Shown: piece after piece, positions 8,513-16,930 of the stretch | Layout: each line of letters starts with the position of its first letter | How positions within the stretch are numbered: the first letter of the stretch is position 1 | From: Rhizobacter sp964253025 | Lineage (GTDB): Bacteria > Pseudomonadota > Gammaproteobacteria > Burkholderiales > Burkholderiaceae_C | Length of the DNA stretch: 64,000 bases | Direction: 5' to 3' | NCBI RefSeq assembly: GCF_964253025.1 | Contig: NZ_CAXUQC020000001.1 | Coordinates: 1 to 64,000 of the forward strand | The notes under the pieces: model-generated | What the model saw: the letters and a program-made list of their open reading frames with translations, nothing else | Database searches by the model: none | What the model was told of the DNA's origin: nothing | Program-made: the position numbers and the translations under genes

Positions 8513-8746
8513 GAGGTGTCCTTGGAAAAGAGAAAGGAGAAGGAAGAAGGGGCCGACGCCAGCGGTGCCGTCCTGCGGCTGCACCGATGAGCCGTGGCCC
8601 GGAGCGGCGGAAGTGTCACACGCGTCAGCTCGACTGCGATTCGCCCGATTGCGGGGGGCGTGCCGACCTTTTTGTAAGCAAAGGTTGCCGCCTGGACCCT
8701 CAGGCACGCTGTCTTCATCTGCTTGGCGACTGCTAGCATCCGCGTC

Positions 8747-9652
8747 ATGCTTGCCCGCCTCCAGAAGTTCATCACCCTTGGCTTGCTGACGTTTGTCGGC
8801 ATCTGGGCGCTGACTGCCCTGCAATTCGGTCGACCCGCCTGGGCCGCGGGCGGACTGGCCATCGTGCTGGCCGGCTACACCGGCTTCATGGCATTCGAGT
8901 TCATCGTCATGGCGGTGTTGCATCGCGACGATCCCGCTCCTCGGCCGCGCCTCGGTCAGATTGCTCGCGCCTGGTGGGCTGAAGTCACCACGTCGCCGGC
9001 GGTGTTCTGCTGGCAGCAGCCGTTCAGGTCGCGCGTGCATCCAGACTACCTGCCCTCCGCCGGTGCCGCGCGCGCCGTGGTGCTCGTCCATGGCTATGTT
9101 TGCAACCGCGGCTTCTGGAATGCCTGGATGCCGCGGCTTCGCGCACAGGAAATTCCTCATGTGGCCATCAACCTGGAGCCGGTGTTCGGCTCCATCCACG
9201 GGTATGCCGACGCCATCGACGCCGCGGTACGTCGCGCGCAATCCGTGACGGGCCGGCCGGTCGTCATCGTGGCCCACAGCATGGGCGGCCTGGCGGTGCG
9301 TGCCTGGCTCACTCGTGAGGGTGCTGCCGAGCGCGTGCACCGCGTCGTGACCATCGGCACGCCGCACCAAGGTACCTGGACCGCGCGCTTCGGCACCACC
9401 GACAACGCCGTGGAGATGCGCAGCGGCAGCCCGCTCCTCGGCTTCCTGGCCGAACGGGAGCCGCGCGGGCTGCATGGCCGTTTCACCTGCTTCTACAGCC
9501 ACTGCGACAACATCGTGCACCCGGCGTCCACCGGCGCGCTGGCAGGCGCCGACAACCGGCATGTCGAGGGCGCCGCCCATGTCGACATGGTCCATCACCC
9601 TGCCGTGTACGACGAGGTCGTTCGGCTGGCAACGCAGGACACGGCGGGATAG
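8747..9652 (+). CDS. Membrane-anchored alpha/beta hydrolase (lipase-like)
   Basis: A 301-residue protein. Two N-terminal hydrophobic segments (about 8-25 and 33-55) anchor it to the inner membrane. The catalytic domain has the oxyanion motif HGYVCN near 115 and the nucleophile elbow AHSMGG with Ser178. It also has IGTPHQGT as in triacylglycerol lipases, and HVDMVHHP near the C-terminus supplying the His. It probably hydrolyses an ester or lipid; the substrate is unknown. The start is the ATG at 8747. A ribosome site is weak, and a TTG eight codons earlier is possible. It is divergent from the envelope operon and convergent with the HDOD gene. Confidence 0.85.
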   Translation: MLARLQKFITLGLLTFVGIWALTALQFGRPAWAAGGLAIVLAGYTGFMAFEFIVMAVLHRDDPAPRPRLGQIARAWWAEVTTSPAVFCWQQPFRSRVHPDYLPSAGAARAVVLVHGYVCNRGFWNAWMPRLRAQEIPHVAINLEPVFGSIHGYADAIDAAVRRAQSVTGRPVVIVAHSMGGLAVRAWLTREGAAERVHRVVTIGTPHQGTWTARFGTTDNAVEMRSGSPLLGFLAEREPRGLHGRFTCFYSHCDNIVHPASTGALAGADNRHVEGAAHVDMVHHPAVYDEVVRLATQDTAG

Positions 9653-9670
9653 GGGCACTTCGGATTCACC

Positions 9671-9687
9671 GCCCGGAGTGTCCGGGC
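9671..9687. terminator. Hairpin between convergent genes
   Basis: GCCCGGA and TCCGGGC form a perfect seven-base stem with a three-base loop, 19 bases past the hydrolase stop. No T-run follows on either strand, so it is at best a weak or factor-aided terminator for the convergent hydrolase and HDOD genes. Confidence 0.3.
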
Positions 9688-9726
9688 CCGGCCGGTCCCC
9701 GGGCAATCACACCGAAGGGGGGCGAC

Positions 9727-10581
9727 TCAGTCCTCGACCTTGTGCACGAATTCCAGCGCAGCGTCCTTCGAGAGGTTCAGCAAGCGGGCGATGTCGGCGA
9801 TGTCGTCCGGAATTGCCGGGTTTTCCCAACCGTCGGCGCTGTGGCGGGCGAGCCGGATGGCGAGCGCCACGCTCTGCACGCTCGGATGGCGGGTCTGCCG
9901 TTCGTCGCTGATGCGGCCCAACAGGTCGGGCAGGGCCCAGGCCTTCATCAGGGCCTGCTGCAACTCCGCGAGGTCGATGTTGAGCAGGGCCCGTTGCGCC
10001 GCGCTGGACCGCAGTGCAGGGTCGGCCTGCATGGCGGCACGCACCCGAAGTGCGAGCGTGGGTGCATGGCACCACAGCAGCATCTCGGCGAAGTCATGCA
10101 GCAGGGCCGCCTGGTGAATGACCGCGGCGTCGAGGTCCATGCGGTGCACGGCGAAGGCGAACGCCAGGCGCGCGGCTCGATGGGCGCGGCGGATCACGCT
10201 GCGCAGGCCGTCGAGCGCGCCCTCCATCGGGCCGAGGCGGTCCTCGACCGTCGGCTGCGCACCGAAGGTGCCGAAGAAAGGCGAGATGCCCAGCACCACG
10301 ATAGCCGCCGTCACCGTTTCCACGTCGGTCACCCGGCGAGCGGGGCGATGGGTTGCGGCATAGGCCAGGATCTTCAGGGACATCAGCGGGTCGTCGGCCA
10401 CCATCTCCCCGATCAGGTTGGCATCGACCTCGTCCTCGTTGGCCCGCATGGCCTCCAGCGCGTCGGCCGTGTCGGCCAGCACCGGAATGTCGGCCCGGCG
10501 AAACCAGGCGGTCCATGACGCCAGGTCCGGCAGCGCGCCGTCGAGCAGCGCTGAAGCAGGGGAGGCCGAAGAAGTGTTCAC
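9727..10581 (-). CDS. HDOD-domain protein
   Basis: A 284-residue protein made almost wholly of an HDOD domain, the HD-related output domain lacking phosphodiesterase activity that is common in proteobacterial signalling. Visible marks are LIGEMVADDPLMSLKILAYA near 55-75, IVVLGISPFFGTF near 95-107 and HQAALLHDFAEMLLW near 155-170. No receiver or GGDEF domain is attached, so it probably works as a stand-alone regulator. The target is unknown. It is transcribed convergently to the hydrolase. Confidence 0.88.
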   Translation of the reverse strand: MNTSSASPASALLDGALPDLASWTAWFRRADIPVLADTADALEAMRANEDEVDANLIGEMVADDPLMSLKILAYAATHRPARRVTDVETVTAAIVVLGISPFFGTFGAQPTVEDRLGPMEGALDGLRSVIRRAHRAARLAFAFAVHRMDLDAAVIHQAALLHDFAEMLLWCHAPTLALRVRAAMQADPALRSSAAQRALLNIDLAELQQALMKAWALPDLLGRISDERQTRHPSVQSVALAIRLARHSADGWENPAIPDDIADIARLLNLSKDAALEFVHKVED

Positions 10582-10652
10582 GGTGTCACACGGTGAGGCA
10601 GTACGTACGCTGGTTATCGGTCAGGCCGCCCCCCGGCTGAAGCGCCCGGGGC

Positions 10653-11678
10653 TCAGGGTTTGCCCAGGGACGCCTTGAGGTCCAGGCCGACCTTGCGGTT
10701 CACGAACTGCAAGGTGGCCACCTTGGAGAGGTCGACCTCTCCAGGCTTGTACAGCCCGGCCTGCACCATTTGGTTGTGAAAGTCACGGATGCGCGCGGTG
10801 TTCATCGCACCGATGCCCTTTTGCAGTGACTCGCCCGAGTCCACCACGCCTTGTGCCTTCATCAGCGCCACCGAGGCTTCGATTTCCTCGATCGTCATCT
10901 CCGGGTTGTCCTTGAGCATCATCGCGTTCGCCGCTCGGCGGTCGCCATACAGGTAGTTGACCCACCCGATCGCGGACGCGTCGACGAAGCGCTGAACAAG
11001 CTCCGGCCGCTTGCGCACCGTTTCGGTCCGGGTTTCGATCAGCGTCGAGTAGGTGCTGAAGCCATGGTCGGCCAGCAGGTGCACCACCGGCTTGAAGCCG
11101 GCCTGCTTCTCGACGTAGATGGGCTCGGCCACCGAGTATCCCTGCTGGATCGACTTCGGGTTGGCGAGGAAGGGGCCCAGGTTGTAGTTGTACGGCTTGA
11201 GCGCTTCGTCGCGAAAACCATGACGCACCTTCAACCACTGCCACCAGCTGAACTGCCCGTCCTTGGCAACCAGGGCCACCGGCGCGTCCTTGAGCGTCTC
11301 GAAACGTTCGCGGCCTTGGCCCGGATGCGCGATCAGCGCTTGCGGGTCCTTCTGGAACATCGCGGCCACCACGACGGTCGGCACGCCGTTCTTGACGTTG
11401 TCGAAGCTGTGCAGCAGATTGCCCGTCATCAGGAAATCAATGCGGCCGGCGGGCAGCAGCGGGCGGTTGTTCACCTGCGGGCCGCCGGGAATGAGCTTCA
11501 CCTCCAGCCCGTGCCGCAGGTAGGTCCCGTCTGCCAGCGCCTGATAGAAGCCGCCGTGGGCGGCCTGCGCCTTCCAGTTGGTGGCGAAGCTCACCTTGTC
11601 CTGGGCGAACGCGATGACAGGCGCGACGAGCAGGGCGGCCAATGAAGACGAAACGAACGGGCGAAGCGGCTGTGGCAT
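10653..11678 (-). CDS. ABC transporter substrate-binding protein (NMT1/THI5-like)
   Basis: A 341-residue periplasmic binding protein with a signal peptide ending IAFAQD. The motif HGGFYQALADGTYLRHGLEV and the following GGPQVNNR are typical of the NMT1/THI5 group, which binds thiamine pyrimidine precursors, riboflavin, sulfonates or related small molecules. The start at 11678 has GGAG eight bases before it. It is the third gene of an operon after the ATPase and permease. No thiamine (TPP) or FMN riboswitch was recognised upstream of the operon, so the ligand is open; a pyrimidine or flavin-type ligand is a guess from the family. Confidence 0.85.
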   Translation of the reverse strand: MPQPLRPFVSSSLAALLVAPVIAFAQDKVSFATNWKAQAAHGGFYQALADGTYLRHGLEVKLIPGGPQVNNRPLLPAGRIDFLMTGNLLHSFDNVKNGVPTVVVAAMFQKDPQALIAHPGQGRERFETLKDAPVALVAKDGQFSWWQWLKVRHGFRDEALKPYNYNLGPFLANPKSIQQGYSVAEPIYVEKQAGFKPVVHLLADHGFSTYSTLIETRTETVRKRPELVQRFVDASAIGWVNYLYGDRRAANAMMLKDNPEMTIEEIEASVALMKAQGVVDSGESLQKGIGAMNTARIRDFHNQMVQAGLYKPGEVDLSKVATLQFVNRKVGLDLKASLGKP

Positions 11679-11694
11679 CACGAGGGCTCCAGGC

Positions 11695-12504
11695 TCAAGG
11701 GTCGGCGTGCTGGATGGCGGCACCCTGCCACCGGCGCAACAGGCGCCTCGACAAGCCGTCGAACATCCAGAAGATCAGGACACCGGTCGCCACCAACAGC
11801 ACGAGGGCGGCAAACATCTTCGGTGTCTCGGTGCGGAAGCTGGCCTCCAGGATGCGGGACGCCAGACCCGTCTCCCGCCCGGCGGCACCGGCCACCATCT
11901 CGGCGGTCACGGCGCCGATCAGGCTCAGGCCGCCTGAGATCTTGAGGCCGGCCACGAAATAGGGCAAGGCCGTCGGCACGAGCAGCAGGCGCAGCCGCTG
12001 CAGCGGCGTGGCACGGTACAGCCGGAACAGGTCGCGCAGCCCGGGGTCGATCGCGCGAAGGCCGATGACGGTGTTGGACAGGATCGGAAAGAACGCGACC
12101 AGCCAGGTGCACAGCAGCAGGGCCGCGGTGGTGCTCTCGATGTAGATGAGGATCAGCGGGGCCACCGCGACCACGGGCGTCACCTGGAGCATCACGGCAA
12201 CGGGCAGAAAGGCGCGTTCCAACGGGCGCGACAGGGCGAACGCGCAGGCTGCCAGCACGCCGCCTGCGACGGCCAGGGCCAACGCACCGAAGGTCACCTT
12301 CAGGGTGAACCACCAGCTGGCCGCCAGCGAGGCGGCATGGGCGGCGAGGGTCTGGGCCACGAGCGACGGCGCCGGGAGCGTGTAGTGGGGGATTTCCGCC
12401 CAGCGAACCAGTCCTTCCCAGGCCAGCACCAGCAGCACCGCAACGGCGGCAGGCAGCAGCCGGTCGAACAGCGCGGACAACCCCGTGGCGGCGTGGCTGT
12501 CCAT
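11695..12504 (-). CDS. ABC transporter permease (SsuC/ThiX family)
   Basis: A 269-residue inner-membrane permease with about six hydrophobic segments. The EAA-type cytoplasmic loop (PTALPYFVAGLKISGGLSLI, about 180-200) contacts the ATPase. Its ATG overlaps the last base of the ATPase stop codon, indicating translational coupling, and the binding-protein gene follows 16 bases later. It forms one importer with its neighbours. Confidence 0.9.
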   Translation of the reverse strand: MDSHAATGLSALFDRLLPAAVAVLLVLAWEGLVRWAEIPHYTLPAPSLVAQTLAAHAASLAASWWFTLKVTFGALALAVAGGVLAACAFALSRPLERAFLPVAVMLQVTPVVAVAPLILIYIESTTAALLLCTWLVAFFPILSNTVIGLRAIDPGLRDLFRLYRATPLQRLRLLLVPTALPYFVAGLKISGGLSLIGAVTAEMVAGAAGRETGLASRILEASFRTETPKMFAALVLLVATGVLIFWMFDGLSRRLLRRWQGAAIQHADP

Positions 12505-13268
12505 CAGTCGCTCGTCGCCATGGCCACTTCCAGAGAGGCCGACAGTCGGGCGCAGGCAGCGGCGAAGGCGGGTGCATTCCGAAAGCCGGGGGGGCGCGGG
12601 AAGGGCGCGTCGATCATCACGGTGTCGACCACCCGACCCGGGCGCGCGCCCATCACCAGCACGCGCTGACTCAGGTACACCGCCTCCATCACACTGTGCG
12701 TCACGAACATCACCGCCATGGGCTCGGCCTGCCAGGCCGAGAGCAGCTCGCCGTTCAGGCGCTGTCGCGTGATCTCGTCGAGCGCCGCGAACGGTTCGTC
12801 CATCAACAGGACGCTCGGACGGGTCACGCGGGCACGGGCGATGGCCACCCGCATGCGCATGCCGCCGGACAACTCCCACGGGTGGGCGCTGGCGAAGTCG
12901 GCCAGCCCCATCTCGGCCAGCAGCGCGGCCACCCGGGGCGCCGCCTCGGCGCGGGGCACGCCGGCCAGCCGCAGCGGCAACCAGACGTTGTCGAAGACGT
13001 CGGCCCAGGGCAGCAGCGTGGCGTCCTGGAACACGAGGCCGGTGCCGACCTTTCCTGCGGCGTCGAGGGCCGGCGCGCTGACCACGCCGCGCGTCGGCTG
13101 GTCCAGCCCTGCCACCAGCCGCAGCACGGTGCTCTTGCCGCAGCCGGAAGGGCCGAGCAGGGAGACGAACTCGCCCGCATTCAGCGACAGCGACACCCCC
13201 TGCAGCGCCAGCGTGCCGGAGGCAAAGCGCTTGTCGACGTCATGGAGGGAGATGAGGGGCGGGGGCAT
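12504..13268 (-). CDS. ABC transporter ATP-binding protein (SsuB/TauB family)
   Basis: A 254-residue ATPase with Walker A GPSGCGKST (about 39-47), a Q-loop (FQDATLLPW), signature LSGGMRMRVA (about 133) and Walker B VLLMDEP (about 152) followed by D-loop and H-loop (THS). It energises import with the adjacent permease and binding protein. It is the first gene of the operon, starting 81 bases from the divergent purT. Confidence 0.93.
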   Translation of the reverse strand: MPPPLISLHDVDKRFASGTLALQGVSLSLNAGEFVSLLGPSGCGKSTVLRLVAGLDQPTRGVVSAPALDAAGKVGTGLVFQDATLLPWADVFDNVWLPLRLAGVPRAEAAPRVAALLAEMGLADFASAHPWELSGGMRMRVAIARARVTRPSVLLMDEPFAALDEITRQRLNGELLSAWQAEPMAVMFVTHSVMEAVYLSQRVLVMGARPGRVVDTVMIDAPFPRPPGFRNAPAFAAACARLSASLEVAMATSD

Positions 13269-13349
13269 GGGCGCGAGTGTGCCGCAAGCTCGCAGCGGGC
13301 GCGGCGTGGGGGACAATCCAGGTCCTCCTTGCCACCTCCTGCCGCCACC

Positions 13350-14549
13350 ATGAGCTCCATCGGAACCCCGCTCTCGCCCTCTGCCTTGAAGGTCATGCTG
13401 CTCGGCAGCGGCGAGCTGGGCAAGGAGGTGCTCATCGCGTTGCAGCGCCTCGGGGTGGAGACCATCGCGGTGGACCGCTATCCCGACGCGCCCGGCCACC
13501 AGGTGGCGCATCACGCGCGCACCGTCACCATGACGGACCCGGCGCAGTTGCGCGCCTTGATCGAGGCCGAACGCCCGCACATCGTGGTCCCGGAGATCGA
13601 GGCCATCGCCACGGCGACGCTGGAGGCGCTTGAATCGGAAGGCGTGGTCCGTGTGATTCCGACGGCCCGGGCCGCGAGGCTGACGATGGACCGCGAAGGC
13701 ATCCGCCGCCTGGCGGCCGAGACGCTCGGCCTGCCGACCAGCCCCTACGGGTTCTGCGATTCGCTCGCCGCGTTGCAGGCCGCGATCGACGGCGGCATCG
13801 GCTACCCCTGCGTCGTCAAACCGGTCATGAGCAGCTCCGGCAAAGGGCAGAGCAAGATCGACGGCCCTGCCGAGGTGCAGGCGGCCTGGGACGCCGCCAT
13901 GTCCGGCGGGCGCGTGCAACAGGGCCGCATCATCGTCGAGGGGTTCATCGACTTCGACTACGAGATCACCTTGCTGACGGTGCGCGCCCGATCCGCGGCG
14001 GGCGGCACCGAAACCCGGTTCTGCGAACCCATCGGCCACATCCAGGTGCAGGGCGACTACGTGGAGAGCTGGCAACCGCACCGCATGCCCGACGTCGCGC
14101 TGGCCCGCGCGCAGGACATCGCCCGCGCCATCACGGACGACCTGGGCGGCCACGGCGTCTTCGGCGTCGAGCTCTTCGTCAAGGGAGATCATGTCTGGTT
14201 CAGCGAGGTGAGCCCTCGTCCGCACGACACCGGCATGGTCACCATGGCCACGCAGTGGCAAAGCGAATTCGAGTTGCACGCCCGTGCCATCCTGGGGCTG
14301 CCGGTCGATACGACGCTGCGCAGCGCCGGGGCCAGCGCCGTCATCTATGGCGGCCTCGATGCCACGGGCGTGAGCTTCGACGGGGTGGCCGAGGCCCTGC
14401 ATGTACCCGGCACCGACCTGCGACTCTTCGGCAAGCCGGAAGCCTTCGTCAAGCGGCGCATGGGCGTGGCGTTGGCCTGCGCCGAGGATGTCGAGCAGGC
14501 CCGGGCGCGCGCCAAGGATGCCGCGGCCAAGGTGCGCCCCCGGCGCTGA
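13350..14549 (+). CDS. purT: Formate-dependent phosphoribosylglycinamide formyltransferase
   Basis: Makes formyl-GAR from GAR, formate and ATP in purine synthesis, bypassing the folate-dependent PurN. The 399-residue ATP-grasp protein matches PurT length. It shows MLLGSGELGKEV near 16-27, VVKPVMSSSGKGQS (about 155-168), the metal-binding stretch FSEVSPRPHDTG near 285-297 and the C-terminal YGGLDATG. The start ATG at 13350 is preceded by a weak purine stretch. It is divergent from the ABC transporter operon. A separate purN is not in this window. Confidence 0.95.
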   Translation: MSSIGTPLSPSALKVMLLGSGELGKEVLIALQRLGVETIAVDRYPDAPGHQVAHHARTVTMTDPAQLRALIEAERPHIVVPEIEAIATATLEALESEGVVRVIPTARAARLTMDREGIRRLAAETLGLPTSPYGFCDSLAALQAAIDGGIGYPCVVKPVMSSSGKGQSKIDGPAEVQAAWDAAMSGGRVQQGRIIVEGFIDFDYEITLLTVRARSAAGGTETRFCEPIGHIQVQGDYVESWQPHRMPDVALARAQDIARAITDDLGGHGVFGVELFVKGDHVWFSEVSPRPHDTGMVTMATQWQSEFELHARAILGLPVDTTLRSAGASAVIYGGLDATGVSFDGVAEALHVPGTDLRLFGKPEAFVKRRMGVALACAEDVEQARARAKDAAAKVRPRR

Positions 14550-14732
14550 ACCGACATCCCAGGGGCGCAGGCGCAGCTGGCGCGCAGTGTCCTTGTCCTA
14601 CAGGCAATTGCAAGGGGTGCCGACAATCATCGCCGGGGCTTTGACGGATAGTTTCTCCAAGGCGGCTGTCGCGTCCACATCGATGCACCGGCCGCCGCGG
14701 AATCCTTCAACCGCCAGCTCGCCGAGGTCGCC

Positions 14733-15455
14733 ATGCATACCGCCACCGGTCCCTGCTTCTTCCCGACTCGCCCCGTACCGGGCGCAGCCTCTGCACTGAG
14801 CACCACCGGCTGGCTCGCCATCGCCCTGTGCTGCGGCCTGCTGCTCGGCGCCGACCCCGTGAGTGCCCAGGATGTGGCCGCGTTGCCGGCCGCTTCGGGC
14901 GAGTCCATGAACTCGTTGCTGGGCCGCATTGCACCGGTCGCGGTCGCCGCCAGCCGGGGCATCCCTGCGCCCCGCGTCACCTTTGAGCGCAGTCGCGCCC
15001 TCGAGTCGGAACGGTTCCAGGCCGCGCAGCACGGGCTCGACGTCTACGGTCGCCCCTTGGTCGAACTCGGCGGCGTCACCTACCGGTGGTGGGTCAACCG
15101 CGGCGCATCGAACTTCGGCGTGGGCTTCGGCACCGTGGGCTATCTCGTGCCCAGCCCGGACGCCAGCGGCTCCCCCGCTTTCACCCCCGGCGCGTCGGTC
15201 CTGACGCTCGGCTGGCGCTACCAGGTCAACGCCCGATCGACCGTCTTTGCCGACGCGTCCGGTCAGCGCGCCTTCAACGAGGAGGGCGCTGATCGCTACA
15301 GCACGAAGGTGGGCGTCGAATGGAAGGGCAGCAGCAGTCGCTTCGGCCTCGATGGCGCCGCCCGCAGCCTCGCGTTCCGCCTGGACTCCGGCTACCGGAT
15401 GTCCGTGAAGGTGCGCCGCAACGGCGTGGGTGTGTACGTCAAGGGACAGTTCTGA
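14733..15455 (+). CDS. Exported hypothetical protein, probably outer-membrane
   Basis: A 240-residue protein with a long N-region, a hydrophobic segment (about 27-40) and a likely cleavage after VSAQ. From about 100 on, alternating beta-strand patterns rich in aromatic and Gly residues (VTYRWWVNRGASNFGVGFG, LTLGWRYQV) end in the terminal Phe of KGQF, a feature of outer-membrane beta-barrels. It would be a small barrel of perhaps eight strands. The family is unknown. It stands alone after purT. Confidence 0.75.
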   Translation: MHTATGPCFFPTRPVPGAASALSTTGWLAIALCCGLLLGADPVSAQDVAALPAASGESMNSLLGRIAPVAVAASRGIPAPRVTFERSRALESERFQAAQHGLDVYGRPLVELGGVTYRWWVNRGASNFGVGFGTVGYLVPSPDASGSPAFTPGASVLTLGWRYQVNARSTVFADASGQRAFNEEGADRYSTKVGVEWKGSSSRFGLDGAARSLAFRLDSGYRMSVKVRRNGVGVYVKGQF

Positions 15456-15551
15456 CGTCCAAGTGCACAGCGGTCCACTTTGTCACGCTGGCGCCGGTCG
15501 AGCGGCCCGCCTGACGGGTGCCAACTGGTAGTGTGCCGACCGGGCCCGCCA

Positions 15552-15575
15552 TTCGTGGGCCCGACGGCCCACGAA
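15552..15575 (+). promoter_or_regulatory. Strong hairpin just upstream of the 15588 start
   Basis: TTCGTGGGCC and GGCCCACGAA form a perfect ten-base stem around the tetraloop CGAC. It ends 12 bases before the ATG at 15588, close to the ribosome site (AGG at 15578-15580). With no T-run it is a poor terminator, so it may shape translation or protect the 5' end of the short downstream mRNA. Confidence 0.5.
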
Positions 15576-15587
15576 CGAGGCACCCTC

Positions 15588-15989
15588 ATGAACCTGGCTT
15601 GGATGATTTCCACGGGCGCCGCAGTGGCGGCCGGTGGCGTGTTGGGCGCGCTGGTCGCCTGGCAAGTTCGCTCCCGGCAGGCACGTGTCAAGCAGCGCCA
15701 GCTCGTGGTGCTCGCCAAGGAGCAGTACGTGAACGGCACGAAGAATCTGCGTGCCGCCAACACGCGGCTGCAAGCCGCGCTGGACCAGGAAAAGAAGGCC
15801 TTGCAGGGCCGGCTGACCGCGGCCGCCGCGGAACACCGAGCCGGCGTCGGACGGCTCGAAGCACAGCTGCAGCATGCCTACGCCGAGATCGAACGACTCA
15901 AGGCAAGCGCCCTGGCAATCGACGACAGGCGTGACCCGGAGCCGGTCGAAGCGCACGGGTTTGCCCTGACCCGGCCGTACACCCGCTGA
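15588..15989 (+). CDS. Small membrane-anchored coiled-coil protein
   Basis: A 133-residue protein with one N-terminal membrane segment (about 4-25). An Arg/Lys-rich linker follows, then a charged helix (about 45-110; Ala, Gln, Glu, Arg heptads) likely to form a coiled coil in the cytoplasm. The C-terminus is short and unstructured. Membrane-plus-coiled-coil proteins of this size often act as envelope scaffolds, but I do not recognise the family. It lies just ahead of the pigment locus, separated by about 200 bases. Confidence 0.75.
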   Translation: MNLAWMISTGAAVAAGGVLGALVAWQVRSRQARVKQRQLVVLAKEQYVNGTKNLRAANTRLQAALDQEKKALQGRLTAAAAEHRAGVGRLEAQLQHAYAEIERLKASALAIDDRRDPEPVEAHGFALTRPYTR

Positions 15990-16189
15990 CAACTCCGTGG
16001 GTCCCTCCGTGGCAAACACCCCGCTTTGGGGGCCTTCTCCGGCCTTTTGAGCGGAGGTGCCTTCCTTACAATTCACCCTGGAGTAATCGGGTGGAGCGCC
16101 GGCGGTCCGCAATGGGGCGGAGCGTCGGCACGAGGCGGAGCGAGCGCATGCGTCGGTCCCGAATCGACCCAAGCGCCCCCCAACCCGAC
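15990..16189 (+). promoter_or_regulatory. Leader region of the aryl polyene locus
   Basis: These 200 bases precede the first pigment gene. A -10-like TACAAT sits at 16067-16072 with no good -35 at 16-18 bases, so a sigma70 promoter is possible but weak. GGAGCG recurs three times between 16093 and 16145. No clear operator could be defined. Confidence 0.25.
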
Positions 16190-16930
16190 ATGAGTGTGAA
16201 CCTCGATTTCGCGATACCTGCGTGGGCCGCATTCGCCCCCGGCCTGGTCACTCCCGCCCAATGGGCGGCGTGGGCCCAGGGGGAGCCGAAGCTGCCCTGC
16301 GGCCCTGCTGCCGCCGACCTGCCGCAGGTTCCGGCCATGGTGCGCCGCCGCCTCAGCCCGCTCGGGCGCACGGCGCTGCAGGCGGCCTTCGAGGTGCATG
16401 CGCCGGCCGCCGACGTGCCCGTGGTCTTCGGCTCGCGCTATGGCGACGCCGGCCGTTCACTGGAACTGCTGGCCGAGCTGGTGCGCGGCGAACCGCTGTC
16501 GCCCACGGCGTTCGGGCTTTCCGTGCACAACGCCATCGGCGCCATGTACGCGATCATCCGCGGCGACCGGGCCAATCATGTGGCCGTGGCCGCCGGTGAC
16601 GCCACCCCTGCGGCCGCCCTGATCGAGGCGGCCGGCCTGCTCGCCGACGGCGCACCCGAAGTGCTCGTCGTGCATTGCGAAGCGCCGTTGCCCGAGCCCT
16701 ACGCCGCATTCGACGACCATTCCGCCTGCCTGTTTGCCTGGGCCTGGCGCGTCACCAGGCCGGTGGAGTCCGAGCCCCGCTACAGCCTGACCGGTGGCGC
16801 GGCAGGCGATGTCGGTGATGCGCGCCTGCCGCATGCGCTCGACCTGATGCGCTTCGTCGCCTCGGGCGCCGCCGCGCTGTGCCGCAGCGATGCCCACGCC
16901 ACCTGGACCTGGCGGCGCCATGATGCGTGA
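16190..16930 (+). CDS. apeC: Beta-ketoacyl synthase-like chain length factor of the aryl polyene pathway
   Basis: A 246-residue protein of the short ketosynthase-like family (ketoacyl-synt_2). These pair with a full ketosynthase in aryl polyene systems and set chain length. SVHNAIGAMYAI (about 112-123) is the family hallmark. Where a ketosynthase has its catalytic Cys it reads VAAGDA, so it cannot condense on its own. Its partner should be the ketosynthase at 33899. The start ATG at 16190 is chosen because the conserved part begins at once, although an upstream in-frame ATG exists. It overlaps the next gene by 11 bases. The symbol follows the Xenorhabdus/E. coli ape naming. Confidence 0.85.
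   Translation: MSVNLDFAIPAWAAFAPGLVTPAQWAAWAQGEPKLPCGPAAADLPQVPAMVRRRLSPLGRTALQAAFEVHAPAADVPVVFGSRYGDAGRSLELLAELVRGEPLSPTAFGLSVHNAIGAMYAIIRGDRANHVAVAAGDATPAAALIEAAGLLADGAPEVLVVHCEAPLPEPYAAFDDHSACLFAWAWRVTRPVESEPRYSLTGGAAGDVGDARLPHALDLMRFVASGAAALCRSDAHATWTWRRHDA

Noticed and set aside
7364..9706. A 780-codon version of the first envelope operon gene
   Set aside because: The upstream part is antisense to the alpha/beta hydrolase. The GTG at 8512 has a ribosome site and begins a signal peptide.
13269..13349. Riboswitch for thiamine or FMN before the NMT1/THI5-type importer
   Set aside because: The 81-base divergent gap is too short for either, and no TPP or FMN core motif was seen.
12504..14402. 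A 632-codon frame that would join the ABC ATPase to sequence opposite purT
   Set aside because: Only the last 254 codons are conserved ATPase; the rest is the complement of purT. The ATPase start at 13268 is natural.
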